Positions 7,129-16,144 of a stretch of 64,000 nucleotides of DNA are shown one piece after another. The DNA lies in the NCBI GenBank assembly GCA_002412865.1, contig DHVW01000013.1:1-64000 (forward strand), in the 5' to 3' direction. The position numbers and the translations under genes are program-made. Under the pieces are notes generated by a model. The model was not told the DNA's origin, did no database searches, and saw nothing but the letters and a program-made list of their open reading frames with translations. Origin of the DNA: Sulfurovum sp. UBA5198 (GTDB lineage: Bacteria; Campylobacterota; Campylobacteria; Campylobacterales; Sulfurovaceae). The number at the start of each line of letters is the position of its first letter. Within the stretch, counting starts at the first letter, position 1.

Positions 7129-8478
7129 ATGCAAAAATTTGACGATTTAAATATCTCACAAGAGATGAAAACAAGACTACAATCACTTGGATTTGAAACC
7201 CTAACTGATGTGCAAGAACAATCAATTCCCCTAATCATTGATGGTAAAGATATAGTATCAAGAGCTAAAACTGGTTCTGGGAAAACATTGGCTTTCTCAT
7301 TACCAATAGTAGAAATGATAAAAACGCAACAAAAACTACCACAAGCTTTGATTATAGCACCTACAAGAGAACTTTGCGAACAAATAGCTGGGGTCATTAA
7401 AAGCATAGCGATTCACAAGTCAAATCTAAAAGTAGTTACATTATACGGTGGAACACCACTTAAGGGACAGCTTTTATCTCTAGAAAAAGGTGCAGATATT
7501 GTAATAGGTACTGCTGGTAGGCTTATTGATCATCTCTCTAGAGAAACTTTAATACTATCTAATATCGAGATATTGGTACTTGATGAAGCAGATAGAATGC
7601 TAGATATGGGATTTTATGATGATATAATCAAAATAATATCAAATATCAAAAAAAGACCGCAAACACTTCTATTTTCTGCTACATATCCAGATAATATAGA
7701 AAAATTAGCAAAAAGCATTCTAAAAAATCCAACAAAGATAGAAATAGAAGATGAAGAGAAGAATGACATTAAACAAATAGCATTTCAAGCTAGAGACAAA
7801 AATAATGCCCTTTTATCGATACTTAAATCATATAAGCCAAAATCTGTTGTTATATTTTGTAATACAAAAATACAAACTGATGAACTTTATGACTTCTTGT
7901 ATGATGAGGGATTTAGTGCTATATCCATCCATGGAGACTTTGAGCAAAGAGATAGAAATGAGGCTATAGTGCAGTTCGCTAATGGCTCAAGACCAATACT
8001 CGTAGCTACTGATGTAGCATCTAGGGGTCTTGATATTGATGACATTGAGCTAGTAATTAACTATGATTTGCCATTTAAGGCTGAAACTTACACGCACCGA
8101 ATTGGGCGAACAGCAAGAGCAGGTAAAGATGGTATAGCTATATCAATTTTTGACTCAACATACAAGCTAGAAGAGATAGCCCCGGAGGCAATAATTACTA
8201 ATATTGCCATTCTAAAAGTAGATGAAAATTTCACAATATCTGGACGATATGAGACAATTCATATAGATGGAGGAAAAAGAGATAAGCTTCGAAAGGGTGA
8301 TATTTTGGGTACTCTTTGCAAAGATCTTGGTTTAGACAATAACAATATAGGCAAAATTGAGGTTTTAGATAAAGCCTCATATGTTGCTATTGACAAACAC
8401 TTTGTAAAAGATGTGTTCAAAAAACTACAAAATAGCACTATCAAAAAGAGGAAATATCGAGTTTGGCTACTCAAATAG
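7129..8478 (+). CDS. dbpA: ATP-dependent RNA helicase DbpA
   Basis: 449 residues. DEAD-box motifs in order: Q motif (FETLTDVQEQSIP), Walker A AKTGSGKT, PTRELC, TAGR, DEAD, SAT, then in domain 2 VATDVASRGLDID and HRIGRTARAG. The last 75 residues (YETIHIDGGKRDKLRKGDIL onward to RVWLLK) are the DbpA RNA-binding domain, which recognises hairpin 92 of 23S rRNA. The enzyme remodels RNA during large-subunit ribosome assembly in the cytoplasm. The gene has its own extended -10 promoter. A second DEAD-box helicase (RhlE type) lies at 17406-18719. Confidence 0.95.
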   Translation: MQKFDDLNISQEMKTRLQSLGFETLTDVQEQSIPLIIDGKDIVSRAKTGSGKTLAFSLPIVEMIKTQQKLPQALIIAPTRELCEQIAGVIKSIAIHKSNLKVVTLYGGTPLKGQLLSLEKGADIVIGTAGRLIDHLSRETLILSNIEILVLDEADRMLDMGFYDDIIKIISNIKKRPQTLLFSATYPDNIEKLAKSILKNPTKIEIEDEEKNDIKQIAFQARDKNNALLSILKSYKPKSVVIFCNTKIQTDELYDFLYDEGFSAISIHGDFEQRDRNEAIVQFANGSRPILVATDVASRGLDIDDIELVINYDLPFKAETYTHRIGRTARAGKDGIAISIFDSTYKLEEIAPEAIITNIAILKVDENFTISGRYETIHIDGGKRDKLRKGDILGTLCKDLGLDNNNIGKIEVLDKASYVAIDKHFVKDVFKKLQNSTIKKRKYRVWLLK

Positions 8479-8571
8479 TCAATCAATTAAGCTCAATCAG
8501 CACTTTATAATTGCTTTTTGAATAAAATAGTGTTTTATATTCTAGCATTAATTTAAAGGTAAATAATTATT

Positions 8572-9906
8572 ATGATAAACAAAACAAAATCACTAATTGC
8601 TTCGAGCGTTGCAATAGCGCTAGCTGGATTTTATATAGGCTCACAAGCAAGTGCAGAGGAAAACAAAGTAACTGCTGTGCAAAATACTCAACAAATATCA
8701 AAAGATAAGCTAGATGCTTATATTAAATTTACAAAAATATTAAATCTCATAGAAAATGAGTATGTCGATGATGTCAATACAACAACTCTAGTAAACAAGG
8801 CACTAAAGGGTTTAGTTAGTAACCTTGATGCACACTCATCATACATGAATAAAGACGAATATAAAGATCTAAATGTACACACAAAAGGTGAATTTGGAGG
8901 TCTTGGTCTAAGTGTAGGTATGCGTGACAATACTATAACCGTAATAGCACCAATCAAAGATACGCCAGCTGATAAAGCAGGTATAAAAGCTGGGGATTTG
9001 ATACTTAAAATAGATGGAAAAGCTACAATGGGTATGAATATTGATGAAGCTGTAAAGCTTATGAGAGGTAAGCCAAAAAGTAAAATTGTATTAACAGTTG
9101 TTAGAAAAGATCAGCCAAAACCACTTGATTTTACAATCACGAGAGATATTATCAAGGTACAATCTGTATTTACAAAAAGTATACCAGATGGCATACTCTA
9201 TATCCAAGTAACATCGTTTGATCAAAATGTAGTCAAAGAGGTACAAAAAGTAGTTAAAAATAATCCAACTACCAAAGGCATTGTTCTAGATCTTAGAAAT
9301 AACCCTGGTGGACTACTAGACCAAGCCATTGGACTAACAGATATATTTGTAGATAATGGCATTATAGTGTCACAAAAAGGTAGAGCAAAAGGTGAAAATA
9401 TAACATACAAGGCAACTGCTGGTGGCGTTGAGACAAAAGTACCAGTTGTGGTTTTAGTTAATGGTGGAAGTGCAAGTGCGAGCGAAATAGTAAGTGGAGC
9501 ATTGCAAGACCTTGATAGAGCAGTAGTTGTTGGCGAAAAGACATTTGGGAAAGGAAGTGTTCAAGCCGTACTTCCAATCGGAAACGAAGAAGGACTTAGA
9601 CTAACAGTTGCTAGATATTACCTCCCAAGTGGTCGTTCAATCCAAGCCAAAGGCGTTGAGCCAGATATCATTATTCATTCAGGAGCTATAAGCACGAAAG
9701 TAGAAGATACAATGATAAAAGAGAATGAACTATCAGGTCATCTTAAAAATGGCGATGATAAAAAATTAGAAAAAGTAGTAGAGAAAACTGATAATGGCAA
9801 ATCAGATGATACAAGAATAAGTGAAACTGAACTATATAAAGATGCACAACTCAAAAGTAGTGTTGATATACTAAGAGCACTTATGATAACAAAAAAAGGA
9901 AAATAG
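8572..9906 (+). CDS. ctpA: C-terminal processing serine peptidase (S41 family)
   Basis: 444 residues with an N-terminal signal anchor (residues 7-28), a region typical of CtpA proteins, a PDZ domain (GGLGLSVG to about residue 200) that captures hydrophobic C-termini, and the S41 catalytic domain. The nucleophile Ser is in GGSASASEIVSGA and the general-base Lys in KTFGKGSVQ. It acts in the periplasm, trimming or degrading envelope proteins. The gene is followed after one base by purC, matching the C. jejuni order ctpA-purC-purS-purQ that I recall. A 93-base A/T-rich gap before it likely carries the promoter. Confidence 0.93.
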   Translation: MINKTKSLIASSVAIALAGFYIGSQASAEENKVTAVQNTQQISKDKLDAYIKFTKILNLIENEYVDDVNTTTLVNKALKGLVSNLDAHSSYMNKDEYKDLNVHTKGEFGGLGLSVGMRDNTITVIAPIKDTPADKAGIKAGDLILKIDGKATMGMNIDEAVKLMRGKPKSKIVLTVVRKDQPKPLDFTITRDIIKVQSVFTKSIPDGILYIQVTSFDQNVVKEVQKVVKNNPTTKGIVLDLRNNPGGLLDQAIGLTDIFVDNGIIVSQKGRAKGENITYKATAGGVETKVPVVVLVNGGSASASEIVSGALQDLDRAVVVGEKTFGKGSVQAVLPIGNEEGLRLTVARYYLPSGRSIQAKGVEPDIIIHSGAISTKVEDTMIKENELSGHLKNGDDKKLEKVVEKTDNGKSDDTRISETELYKDAQLKSSVDILRALMITKKGK

Positions 9907-9907
9907 A

Positions 9908-10627
9908 GTGACCAAACAAAAACTTATCTACGAAGGCAAAGCAAAAAAAATATGGAGCTGTGAGGATGAAAATCTTTACATTTCTGAATTCAAAGATGAG
10001 CTTACTGCATTTAATGGTGAAAAAAAAGCTACCGAAGAAGGCAAAGGTGCTTTGAATAATAAAATTTCAGCACAACTATTTGAGTTTCTTGAAAACAAAG
10101 GTATACCTACACACTATAAATCGATGATTGATGATAATAATATGCTTCATAAAAAAGCTGAGGTAATTCTCATAGAAGTAATTGTACGAAATATTGCTAC
10201 TGGTAGCTTAAGTCGTAATCTTGGGATTGAAGATGGCAAAGTATTGCCTTTCACTCTTGTAGAATTTGACTATAAAAATGATGCACTTGGAGATCCTAAA
10301 CTAAATGATCAACATTGTTTGATTATGGAGTTAGTCAAAGATGAGAGTGAACTAGAATACATTAGATATATGTCTAGAAAAATAAATGTATTATTACAAG
10401 ATTTTTATGCAAAACTAAATCTCAAGCTTGTAGATTTTAAATTAGAATTCGGTAGAGATACGAATGGGAATATTATCCTAATTGACGAGCTTAGCCCAGA
10501 TAACTTTAGACTTTGGGATAGTATAACTGGAGAGAGTATGGACAAAGATAGATTTAGACAAGGTTTAGGTGGACTAAAAGTAGCATACGAAGAGGTTTTA
10601 AATAGAATTTTAGGGAGTAACAAATGA
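9908..10627 (+). CDS. purC: Phosphoribosylaminoimidazole-succinocarboxamide synthase
   Basis: 239 residues, full length for PurC (SAICAR synthetase). It joins CAIR and aspartate using ATP, the seventh or eighth step of purine synthesis. Signature blocks: YEGKAKKIW at the N-terminus, TAFNGEKKAT, VRNIATGS, and DELSPDNFRLWD near the C-terminus. The start is GTG at 9908, one base after the ctpA stop, and the TGA overlaps the ATG of purS (ATGA), so the pur genes are translationally coupled to each other and cotranscribed with ctpA. Confidence 0.95.
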   Translation: MTKQKLIYEGKAKKIWSCEDENLYISEFKDELTAFNGEKKATEEGKGALNNKISAQLFEFLENKGIPTHYKSMIDDNNMLHKKAEVILIEVIVRNIATGSLSRNLGIEDGKVLPFTLVEFDYKNDALGDPKLNDQHCLIMELVKDESELEYIRYMSRKINVLLQDFYAKLNLKLVDFKLEFGRDTNGNIILIDELSPDNFRLWDSITGESMDKDRFRQGLGGLKVAYEEVLNRILGSNK

Positions 10628-10863
10628 AAGCAATAGTAAATGTATATTTAAAACAAGGGGTTCTTGACCCACAGGGAAAAGCAACTCATCATGCACTTAA
10701 TTCTTTAGGATTTGATGGAATAAAAGATATCAGAATTGGTAAGCAGATAATTATTGAGCTTGATGGACTAAGCAAAGAAGACGCGATGAAAAAAGTGACT
10801 CAAATGAGTGAAACACTCTTGGCTAATACAGTAATAGAAGACTACACAATAGAGATAGCATAA
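10624..10863 (+). CDS. purS: Phosphoribosylformylglycinamidine synthase subunit PurS
   Basis: 79 residues, a ferredoxin-like small subunit: KAIVNVYLKQGVLDPQGKAT then GFDGIKDIRIGKQIIIELDG. It bridges PurL and the glutaminase PurQ in the FGAM synthase complex of purine synthesis. It overlaps purC by 4 bases and abuts purQ (TAATG). The large PurL subunit is not in this window. Confidence 0.95.
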   Translation: MKAIVNVYLKQGVLDPQGKATHHALNSLGFDGIKDIRIGKQIIIELDGLSKEDAMKKVTQMSETLLANTVIEDYTIEIA

Positions 10864-11534
10864 TGAAAGTAGCAGTACTTAGATTTCCTGGGACAAATTG
10901 TGAGTTTGATACACAGTATGCATTTGAAAAACTTGGACATAATGTAGAAATCATTTGGCATGAAGATACTACCATTCCTGCTGATTTGGACCTTATTGTA
11001 GTTCCTGGAGGGTTTTCATATGGGGATTATTTGCGTTCTGGTTCAATTGCACGATTTGCTCCAGTTATGAAAGCAGTAAGTCAATATGCAAATGATGGTG
11101 GTAAGGTTTTAGGAATTTGTAATGGTTTTCAAATTCTAACAGAAGCTGGATTATTACCTGGTGCATTAAAAAGAAATGCTGACTTGCACTTTATCTCAAA
11201 ATATCAATATCTTAAAGTAGAAAATAACAATAACTCTTTTTTAAATAAGTATAACAATGGCGATATACTGCATATACCAATAGCTCACGCTGACGGTAAT
11301 TATTATATTGACAATATAGGTCTAGCGGAATTAGAGAAAAATGGACAAATACTCCTAAAATATTCTAATTCGAATGGAGAGATTGAATCTATCAATGGTT
11401 CTGTTGCTGCAATAGCTGGTGTTTGCAATAAAAATAAAAATGTTTTTGGTCTTATGCCACACCCTGAAAGAGCGATAGAGTTATTACTTGGTAGTGATGA
11501 TGGAATAAATATGCTCCAAGGCTTTGCCTCGTAA
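10863..11534 (+). CDS. purQ: Phosphoribosylformylglycinamidine synthase, glutaminase subunit
   Basis: 223 residues, a class I glutamine amidotransferase. It releases ammonia from glutamine for FGAM synthesis by PurL. Motifs: FPGTNCEFD, VPGGFSYGDYLRSG (oxyanion region), the nucleophile Cys in GICNGFQILTE and the His/Glu pair in MPHPERA. Its ATG overlaps the purS stop, and its own TAA overlaps the ATG of the next gene (TAATG). Confidence 0.95.
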   Translation: MKVAVLRFPGTNCEFDTQYAFEKLGHNVEIIWHEDTTIPADLDLIVVPGGFSYGDYLRSGSIARFAPVMKAVSQYANDGGKVLGICNGFQILTEAGLLPGALKRNADLHFISKYQYLKVENNNNSFLNKYNNGDILHIPIAHADGNYYIDNIGLAELEKNGQILLKYSNSNGEIESINGSVAAIAGVCNKNKNVFGLMPHPERAIELLLGSDDGINMLQGFAS

Positions 11535-12574
11535 TGGAAATTGGCTTCCATAATATCACAAAGGCTATTCTGTCATTTATGATGTTCAATGTCATATTAT
11601 TTGCCAATTCATTTAGTTATGAAAAATATCCAAGTATCGTCTACGAAGAACAAATTTTTCCAATTACAATAAAATCAGACTCTTCAATGAATGACCATAC
11701 TGAATTTATATTTGATATTGATGGCGGTATGCAACCTATTTCGGACAAGCCAATAATTAAGAATATTGGTGATTCAAAACAGTATAGATTCTTTTTTAAG
11801 GGAAGCCAAAATAAAGTTTTTACACCTAAAATATCAATATTGCACGATGGTAAAATAGAGACACTTGATGGTATAAATATAAAAACAAAAAAACTTCCAT
11901 TTAATTCAAAATTCAGTGGAATTATTGCAAAAAATCTAATAGTCAAAACATATCAAGTCTCAAAGTACGACAAAACTAAAAATATAATTATGCTATCACT
12001 CATTGCAATAGATGGCAATGCAAAAGATATGCATCTAGATTTATCAATTAAAGAAGCAAGTGAAAATATTGTGCAAGAGTATGACAAACAGAGCTGCAAC
12101 TATTATGCAGTGATTGACTCTTCTGTAAAAAGTATTTATTTTACATATTACAACACCATAGAAAATAAATTTATTGACACAACAATATCAGCAACAGTAA
12201 AAGATTCTACAGTAGCGGCACAATCAAATCTAAATCCTGATTTTGACCAATTTGAAAAACTTAAAAAGATTATTTACGGAGTTGTATTTATTCTGGCAAT
12301 AATTGTATTTATCAAGAGAAGAAAGATGATTTATATTGCAATAGGCTTATTATTTTTAACTTTTTTGATTATATCAAATTTACCAAGAAAGTCTATCTGT
12401 ATTCAGCAAGGAACGGAAATTTATGTTTTGCCTGTTGGAATAAGTAAAACTAGCGAGACGATAGATACTAATATTTCAACAGCTAATCTTGGAGAACAAA
12501 ATGGATTTGTTAAAATTGCTTATAAGTCAAATAAAATAGGGTGGGTTAAGATTGAAAATATTTGCAAAGATTAA
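11534..12574 (+). CDS. Membrane-anchored periplasmic protein with C-terminal SH3-like domain
   Basis: 346 residues. An N-terminal signal/anchor (about residues 8-26) leads into a large beta-rich domain with many Lys/Asp residues; two adjacent transmembrane segments follow at about residues 245-262 and 265-283, then a small C-terminal domain (CIQQGTEIYVLPVG, GFVKIAYKSNKIGWVKIENI) that looks like a bacterial SH3 fold. The overall plan resembles BatD/oxygen-tolerance-type proteins, but I cannot assign one. It corresponds by position to the conserved periplasmic protein between purQ and plsC in C. jejuni. It overlaps both neighbours. Confidence 0.7.
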   Translation: MEIGFHNITKAILSFMMFNVILFANSFSYEKYPSIVYEEQIFPITIKSDSSMNDHTEFIFDIDGGMQPISDKPIIKNIGDSKQYRFFFKGSQNKVFTPKISILHDGKIETLDGINIKTKKLPFNSKFSGIIAKNLIVKTYQVSKYDKTKNIIMLSLIAIDGNAKDMHLDLSIKEASENIVQEYDKQSCNYYAVIDSSVKSIYFTYYNTIENKFIDTTISATVKDSTVAAQSNLNPDFDQFEKLKKIIYGVVFILAIIVFIKRRKMIYIAIGLLFLTFLIISNLPRKSICIQQGTEIYVLPVGISKTSETIDTNISTANLGEQNGFVKIAYKSNKIGWVKIENICKD

Positions 12575-13262
12575 ATTTTACTTTAGTGCTTTTATCATAG
12601 CTTCAGTTACTATGCTTATTACAATTCCGTTTATTGCTATATTCAAAAGTAATAAAGGTATCATAATACACTATGCAAATAAGTTGATACTTTTTCTTAT
12701 AGGTGGAAAAGTTATTAGCAATGGGGATATAGATATTGGGGCTGATATGTATATTTTTAACCATCAAGGTATTATTGATATTATAGCCTTTGAGGCACTT
12801 CAAAAAGGACATTCGCGATGGGTAGCCAAAAAAGAACTTTTCAATATTCCATATATTGGCTACTTGCTTAAACTTGGTGAGATGATATCAGTTGATAGAA
12901 GTGATAAAAGAGGCTTGATGCAACTAATGAAAGATATAGAGCAATCAAAAACATTATTCAAAAGACCAGTTGCTATTTTCCCAGAAGGAACAAGGGCAAA
13001 AAGTCAGAAACTAATACCATTCAAACAAGGCACAAAGGTAATAGTAGAAAAACTAAAGTTAAGAGTTCAGCCAGTTGTAATTACAGGTAGCAAATACCTA
13101 CTAAATGAGGGCAATAAAACTGCTCATAGCGGAACGGTTAAATATACTTTTCTTGACTCGATTGATATCTCTAGTGTAAATGAGGATTGGTATACAGAAG
13201 TTGAAATAAAAATGCAGGAGGTTATCAATGATGAATTTAAATACTCTAATTGCAGTCGCTAG
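12552..13262 (+). CDS. plsC: 1-acyl-sn-glycerol-3-phosphate acyltransferase
   Basis: 236 residues. An N-terminal hydrophobic anchor (residues 6-28) places it at the inner membrane. The catalytic HX4D motif is H-Q-G-I-I-D in the NHQGIIDI block, and the substrate-binding motif is FPEGTRAKS. It transfers the second acyl chain to lysophosphatidic acid, giving phosphatidic acid for phospholipid synthesis. The start is TTG at 12552, overlapping the upstream gene by 23 bases; the 3' end overlaps crcB by 35 bases. Confidence 0.92.
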   Translation: MKIFAKIKFYFSAFIIASVTMLITIPFIAIFKSNKGIIIHYANKLILFLIGGKVISNGDIDIGADMYIFNHQGIIDIIAFEALQKGHSRWVAKKELFNIPYIGYLLKLGEMISVDRSDKRGLMQLMKDIEQSKTLFKRPVAIFPEGTRAKSQKLIPFKQGTKVIVEKLKLRVQPVVITGSKYLLNEGNKTAHSGTVKYTFLDSIDISSVNEDWYTEVEIKMQEVINDEFKYSNCSR

Positions 13263-13617
13263 TGGTGGTGCAATTGGTGCAACCACAAGACTTTATGCGA
13301 ATGATATTATCAACAGGTATTTTGGATCTAATTTCCCATACGGAACAATGGCTGTAAATCTCGTAGGTAGCTTGACTATAGGTCTATTAATGGGGTACTT
13401 TATGCATCATACACATATTTCACCATATATAAAAACATTTCTAATAACTGGCTTTTTGGGAGGATTAACAACATATTCAACTTTTGCCATGGAGAGTTTT
13501 TTTATGCTTGATAGTGGTAGATACATTCATGCACTAGCAAATATCTCAGCCAATCTACTAGGGACAATTATACTTGCAGGTGCAGGGTATATAATAGCTA
13601 CAAATTTAATTAAATAA
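13228..13617 (+). CDS. crcB: Fluoride channel CrcB/Fluc
   Basis: 129 residues with four transmembrane helices. GGAIGATTRLY at the N-terminus, NLVGSLTIGL (pore Asn) and GGLTTYSTFAME (the Thr/Ser-rich Na+ and fluoride track) are diagnostic. It forms dual-topology dimers that export fluoride. The ATG at 13228 has a perfect AGGAGG ribosome-binding site at 13216-13221, which confirms initiation inside the end of plsC. No fluoride riboswitch is possible at this position because the leader lies inside plsC. Confidence 0.93.
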   Translation: MMNLNTLIAVASGGAIGATTRLYANDIINRYFGSNFPYGTMAVNLVGSLTIGLLMGYFMHHTHISPYIKTFLITGFLGGLTTYSTFAMESFFMLDSGRYIHALANISANLLGTIILAGAGYIIATNLIK

Positions 13618-13625
13618 GGAAAAAA

Positions 13626-13886
13626 ATGAACCAACTACAAACAGAGATAAAGAATAGAATAACTACGCTAATAAGACCACTTAGAAGTGATGAGCAATTG
13701 AGTGAAGTTTTAAGAAAAAGATTGACAAAAAAAGAGTATAAACTACTAAAATTAACTTCAATTCAAAATGATACAAATGCTACTTGTGCCCAGCTTAATA
13801 TTGACGAAGAGCAATATACAAAACTAAATGGTGTACTAACTAAAAAGCTAAATCAAGAGAAATTAAAACAAGAGATGTGCTCTTAA
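13626..13886 (+). CDS. Small conserved-looking helical protein
   Basis: 86 residues, strongly charged and helical, no signal peptide or membrane segment. It contains RSDEQLSEVLRKRLTKKEYKLL then LNIDEEQYTKLNGVLTKKLNQ, which could form a helix-turn-helix or coiled bundle. Ribosome-binding site AAGGAAAAAA lies just before the ATG, 8 bases after crcB, so it is the last gene of the ctpA-crcB operon. Its stop overlaps the stop of the convergent asparaginase-like gene. Function unknown. Confidence 0.65.
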   Translation: MNQLQTEIKNRITTLIRPLRSDEQLSEVLRKRLTKKEYKLLKLTSIQNDTNATCAQLNIDEEQYTKLNGVLTKKLNQEKLKQEMCS

Positions 13887-14383
13887 CTGGTAAATCTTCC
13901 AAGCTGTCTATCTTTCTTGATATGCTCATAGCTTCCAAAGTTACCATTCATAGCGATGTAAATACCGTTTTCATTAATATTGGTTGCATATCCGATTGCA
14001 GAGGCTAAATTTGCAGTGGCTTCAGTTGAATCAATACTATAAGGCATCATAGCTCCTGTGAATACAATAACCAAATCTAATTTCGCTTTAGCTAAAAAAT
14101 TAGCACTAATATTCATCGTATCAGTACCATGGATTATTATAATTTTATGATATTTACAAACATTTAGTCTCGCGGTTTCCAAAAGCAAATCTCTGTCATT
14201 ATCATTAAAATCCAAGCTATCTTTACCAATTATCTCAATAACTTCAAATACACAAAGCCATTTTTTCATTATCTCTAGTAGACTTTTAGAGCTTGTATCT
14301 ATATTTAGTTCACCACTAATTGGATTATATATTTTATTAAAAGTCCCACCAGTATTTATAATTAGTATATTTTTTGTATTCAT
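13883..14383 (-). CDS. Single-domain asparaginase-like protein
   Basis: 166 residues matching only the N-terminal domain of L-asparaginases: the TGGTF motif with the nucleophile Thr near residue 14 and HGTDTM with the second Thr/Asp pair near residue 85, then VFTGAMMPY. The C-terminal domain (about 150 residues), which completes the active site of the partner subunit in classical enzymes, is absent, and the downstream DNA belongs to other genes. It may be a compact amidohydrolase or a binding protein. Transcribed divergently from fabI and tail-to-tail with the small gene at 13626. Confidence 0.75.
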   Translation of the reverse strand: MNTKNILIINTGGTFNKIYNPISGELNIDTSSKSLLEIMKKWLCVFEVIEIIGKDSLDFNDNDRDLLLETARLNVCKYHKIIIIHGTDTMNISANFLAKAKLDLVIVFTGAMMPYSIDSTEATANLASAIGYATNINENGIYIAMNGNFGSYEHIKKDRQLGRFTS

Positions 14384-14445
14384 TTCATAATCATATCTAA
14401 AAGATGATAAAATGCTATCAATTATTAATTACAGGAGTTCTCATA

Positions 14446-15270
14446 ATGGTTATGCAAGGCAAAAAAGGCGTTATTCTAGGTATCGCAAACAAAAAATCAA
14501 TAGCATATGGGATAGCTGAAGCATGTCGCAAACAAGGTGCAGAGGTAGCAATCACTTTTCTAAATGAAAGATTTGGAGAAAAACTTGCTCCAATAGCTGA
14601 TGAGCTTGGATGTGCGAATAAATTTTATCCATGTGATGTTAGCAATCCTAGCGAGATAGTTACTTTGAGAGAATCATTGGCTCGTGATTTTGGAGAGATT
14701 GATTTTATTGTTCACTCAATTGCTTTTGCACCAAAAGATGGACTAACTGGAAGATTTGTAGATATTCCCAAAGAATCATTTGATATAGCTATGGATATAT
14801 CAGTATATTCATTGATAGAATTAGCTAGGGAATTAAAGCCTATAATGAGCAATACAAGCTCCATATTGACTCTTAGCTATTATGGTGGTGTGAAATATAT
14901 ACCAAACTATAATCTAATGGGTGTAGCAAAAGCGGCACTAGAAATGACAACAAAATATCTTGCCGAGGATTTAGGCAAAGATGGCATTAGGGTGAATGCC
15001 ATTAGTGCAGGGCCCATGAAGACTCTAGCCTCAGCTGGAATAGGTGAGTTTGGTTTTATGCTAAAATGGAATGCAGCACACTCACCACTCAAACAAAATA
15101 TAACTCTAGAACAGGTTGGTAATAGTGGTATGTATCTACTAAGTGACCTAAGTAGTGGTGTAACGGGCGAGGTTCACTATGTGGATGCTGGGTATAATGT
15201 AATGGGCATGCCTTCAACTACAACTGATGAAAATGGTAAGGTTAAATTAGCTTGGAATGGCGAGAGTTAA
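14446..15270 (+). CDS. fabI: Enoyl-[acyl-carrier-protein] reductase (NADH)
   Basis: 274 residues from the chosen ATG at 14446, which has AGGAG 8 bases upstream; an upstream in-frame ATG at 14404 lacks a site. FabI reduces trans-2-enoyl-ACP in each cycle of fatty-acid elongation. Features: KKGVILGIANKKSIAYGIA (NAD-binding loop of the FabI type), catalytic Tyr and Lys in YYGG...NLMGVAKAALE (Y-x6-K pattern), and GPMKTLASAGI (substrate loop). rlmB follows with no gap. Confidence 0.94.
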   Translation: MVMQGKKGVILGIANKKSIAYGIAEACRKQGAEVAITFLNERFGEKLAPIADELGCANKFYPCDVSNPSEIVTLRESLARDFGEIDFIVHSIAFAPKDGLTGRFVDIPKESFDIAMDISVYSLIELARELKPIMSNTSSILTLSYYGGVKYIPNYNLMGVAKAALEMTTKYLAEDLGKDGIRVNAISAGPMKTLASAGIGEFGFMLKWNAAHSPLKQNITLEQVGNSGMYLLSDLSSGVTGEVHYVDAGYNVMGMPSTTTDENGKVKLAWNGES

Positions 15271-16026
15271 TTGCAAGATTCTCAAAATTATATAGCCAAA
15301 AAATCACAATTTGCTAAAGTTTTAACTATTTATGGCAGAAATGCTGTACTGGAAGCCTTGCAAGATAAAAATATAAAATCTCACAAACTACACCTTGCCA
15401 ATTCCAATCAAAAAGCTCCTGCTATTGATGAAATGGTATATATTTGTGAAAAAAATAGTATAGAAATAGCATATCATGACAAGTTGGGTTTATCAAGAAT
15501 ATCAAAAAATGCAAAACAAGACCAAGGCGTTGCACTTGATATTAAAATGGATAGCTTTGTAGACGAAGATGAATTTATAGCAAATAATATTAATTTTAGA
15601 ATTTTAGCTCTTGATGGAGTTACAAATCCGCAAAATATAGGTATGATTATCCGCTCAGCGTGTGCTGGAGCTATTGATGCCATTATACTTTCGTCAAAAG
15701 GTGGCTCATCAATCACGCCTCTTGCTATTAAAGCAAGTGTAGGGACGATATTTAAAATGCCAATAATTCAAACTGCAAGTCTACATAAAACATTGCAAAA
15801 ATTTAAAGCAAACAACAGTAAAATATTTACCCTGTCGCTAAATACTACAAAATCATATAAAGATATCAATTTAGATGGTAAAAATATTTTCATATTAGGG
15901 AATGAAACAAATGGAGTCAGCAAAGAGATTGAAAATCTAAGTGATGAGAGTATCATTATACCAATGAATAGGGGAGTGGAGTCACTAAATGTGGCAGTTA
16001 CCGCGTCGCTTTTAGCATTTATGTGA
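15271..16026 (+). CDS. rlmB: 23S rRNA 2'-O-methyltransferase, TrmH/SpoU family (RlmB-like)
   Basis: 251 residues from a TTG directly after the fabI stop. The N-terminal YGRNAVLEAL block is the substrate-binding domain found in RlmB. The C-terminal knotted SPOUT domain carries motif 1 NPQNIGMIIRSA, motif 2 FILGNETNGVS and motif 3 IPMNRGVESLNVAVTASL, which form the SAM-binding knot. The expected product is 2'-O-methylguanosine in 23S rRNA; tRNA methylation by a related family member is an alternative. Confidence 0.87.
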   Translation: MQDSQNYIAKKSQFAKVLTIYGRNAVLEALQDKNIKSHKLHLANSNQKAPAIDEMVYICEKNSIEIAYHDKLGLSRISKNAKQDQGVALDIKMDSFVDEDEFIANNINFRILALDGVTNPQNIGMIIRSACAGAIDAIILSSKGGSSITPLAIKASVGTIFKMPIIQTASLHKTLQKFKANNSKIFTLSLNTTKSYKDINLDGKNIFILGNETNGVSKEIENLSDESIIIPMNRGVESLNVAVTASLLAFM

Positions 16027-16144
16027 ATTTAACCGCATAATTTTTCACCTTACCAACCTTCCGGTGCGATTTACATATGCACCATAATAGCAATATCTAA
16101 CCAACATTATGTTAAAATTATTTAATAATATACAAGGTAATAAT

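Noticed and set aside
14404..14445. N-terminal extension of fabI
   Set aside because: No ribosome-binding site and not part of the FabI family; AGGAG points to ATG 14446.
16109..16144. N-terminal extension of argG
   Set aside because: ArgG family starts at the MAKK methionine at 16145, which has a ribosome-binding site.
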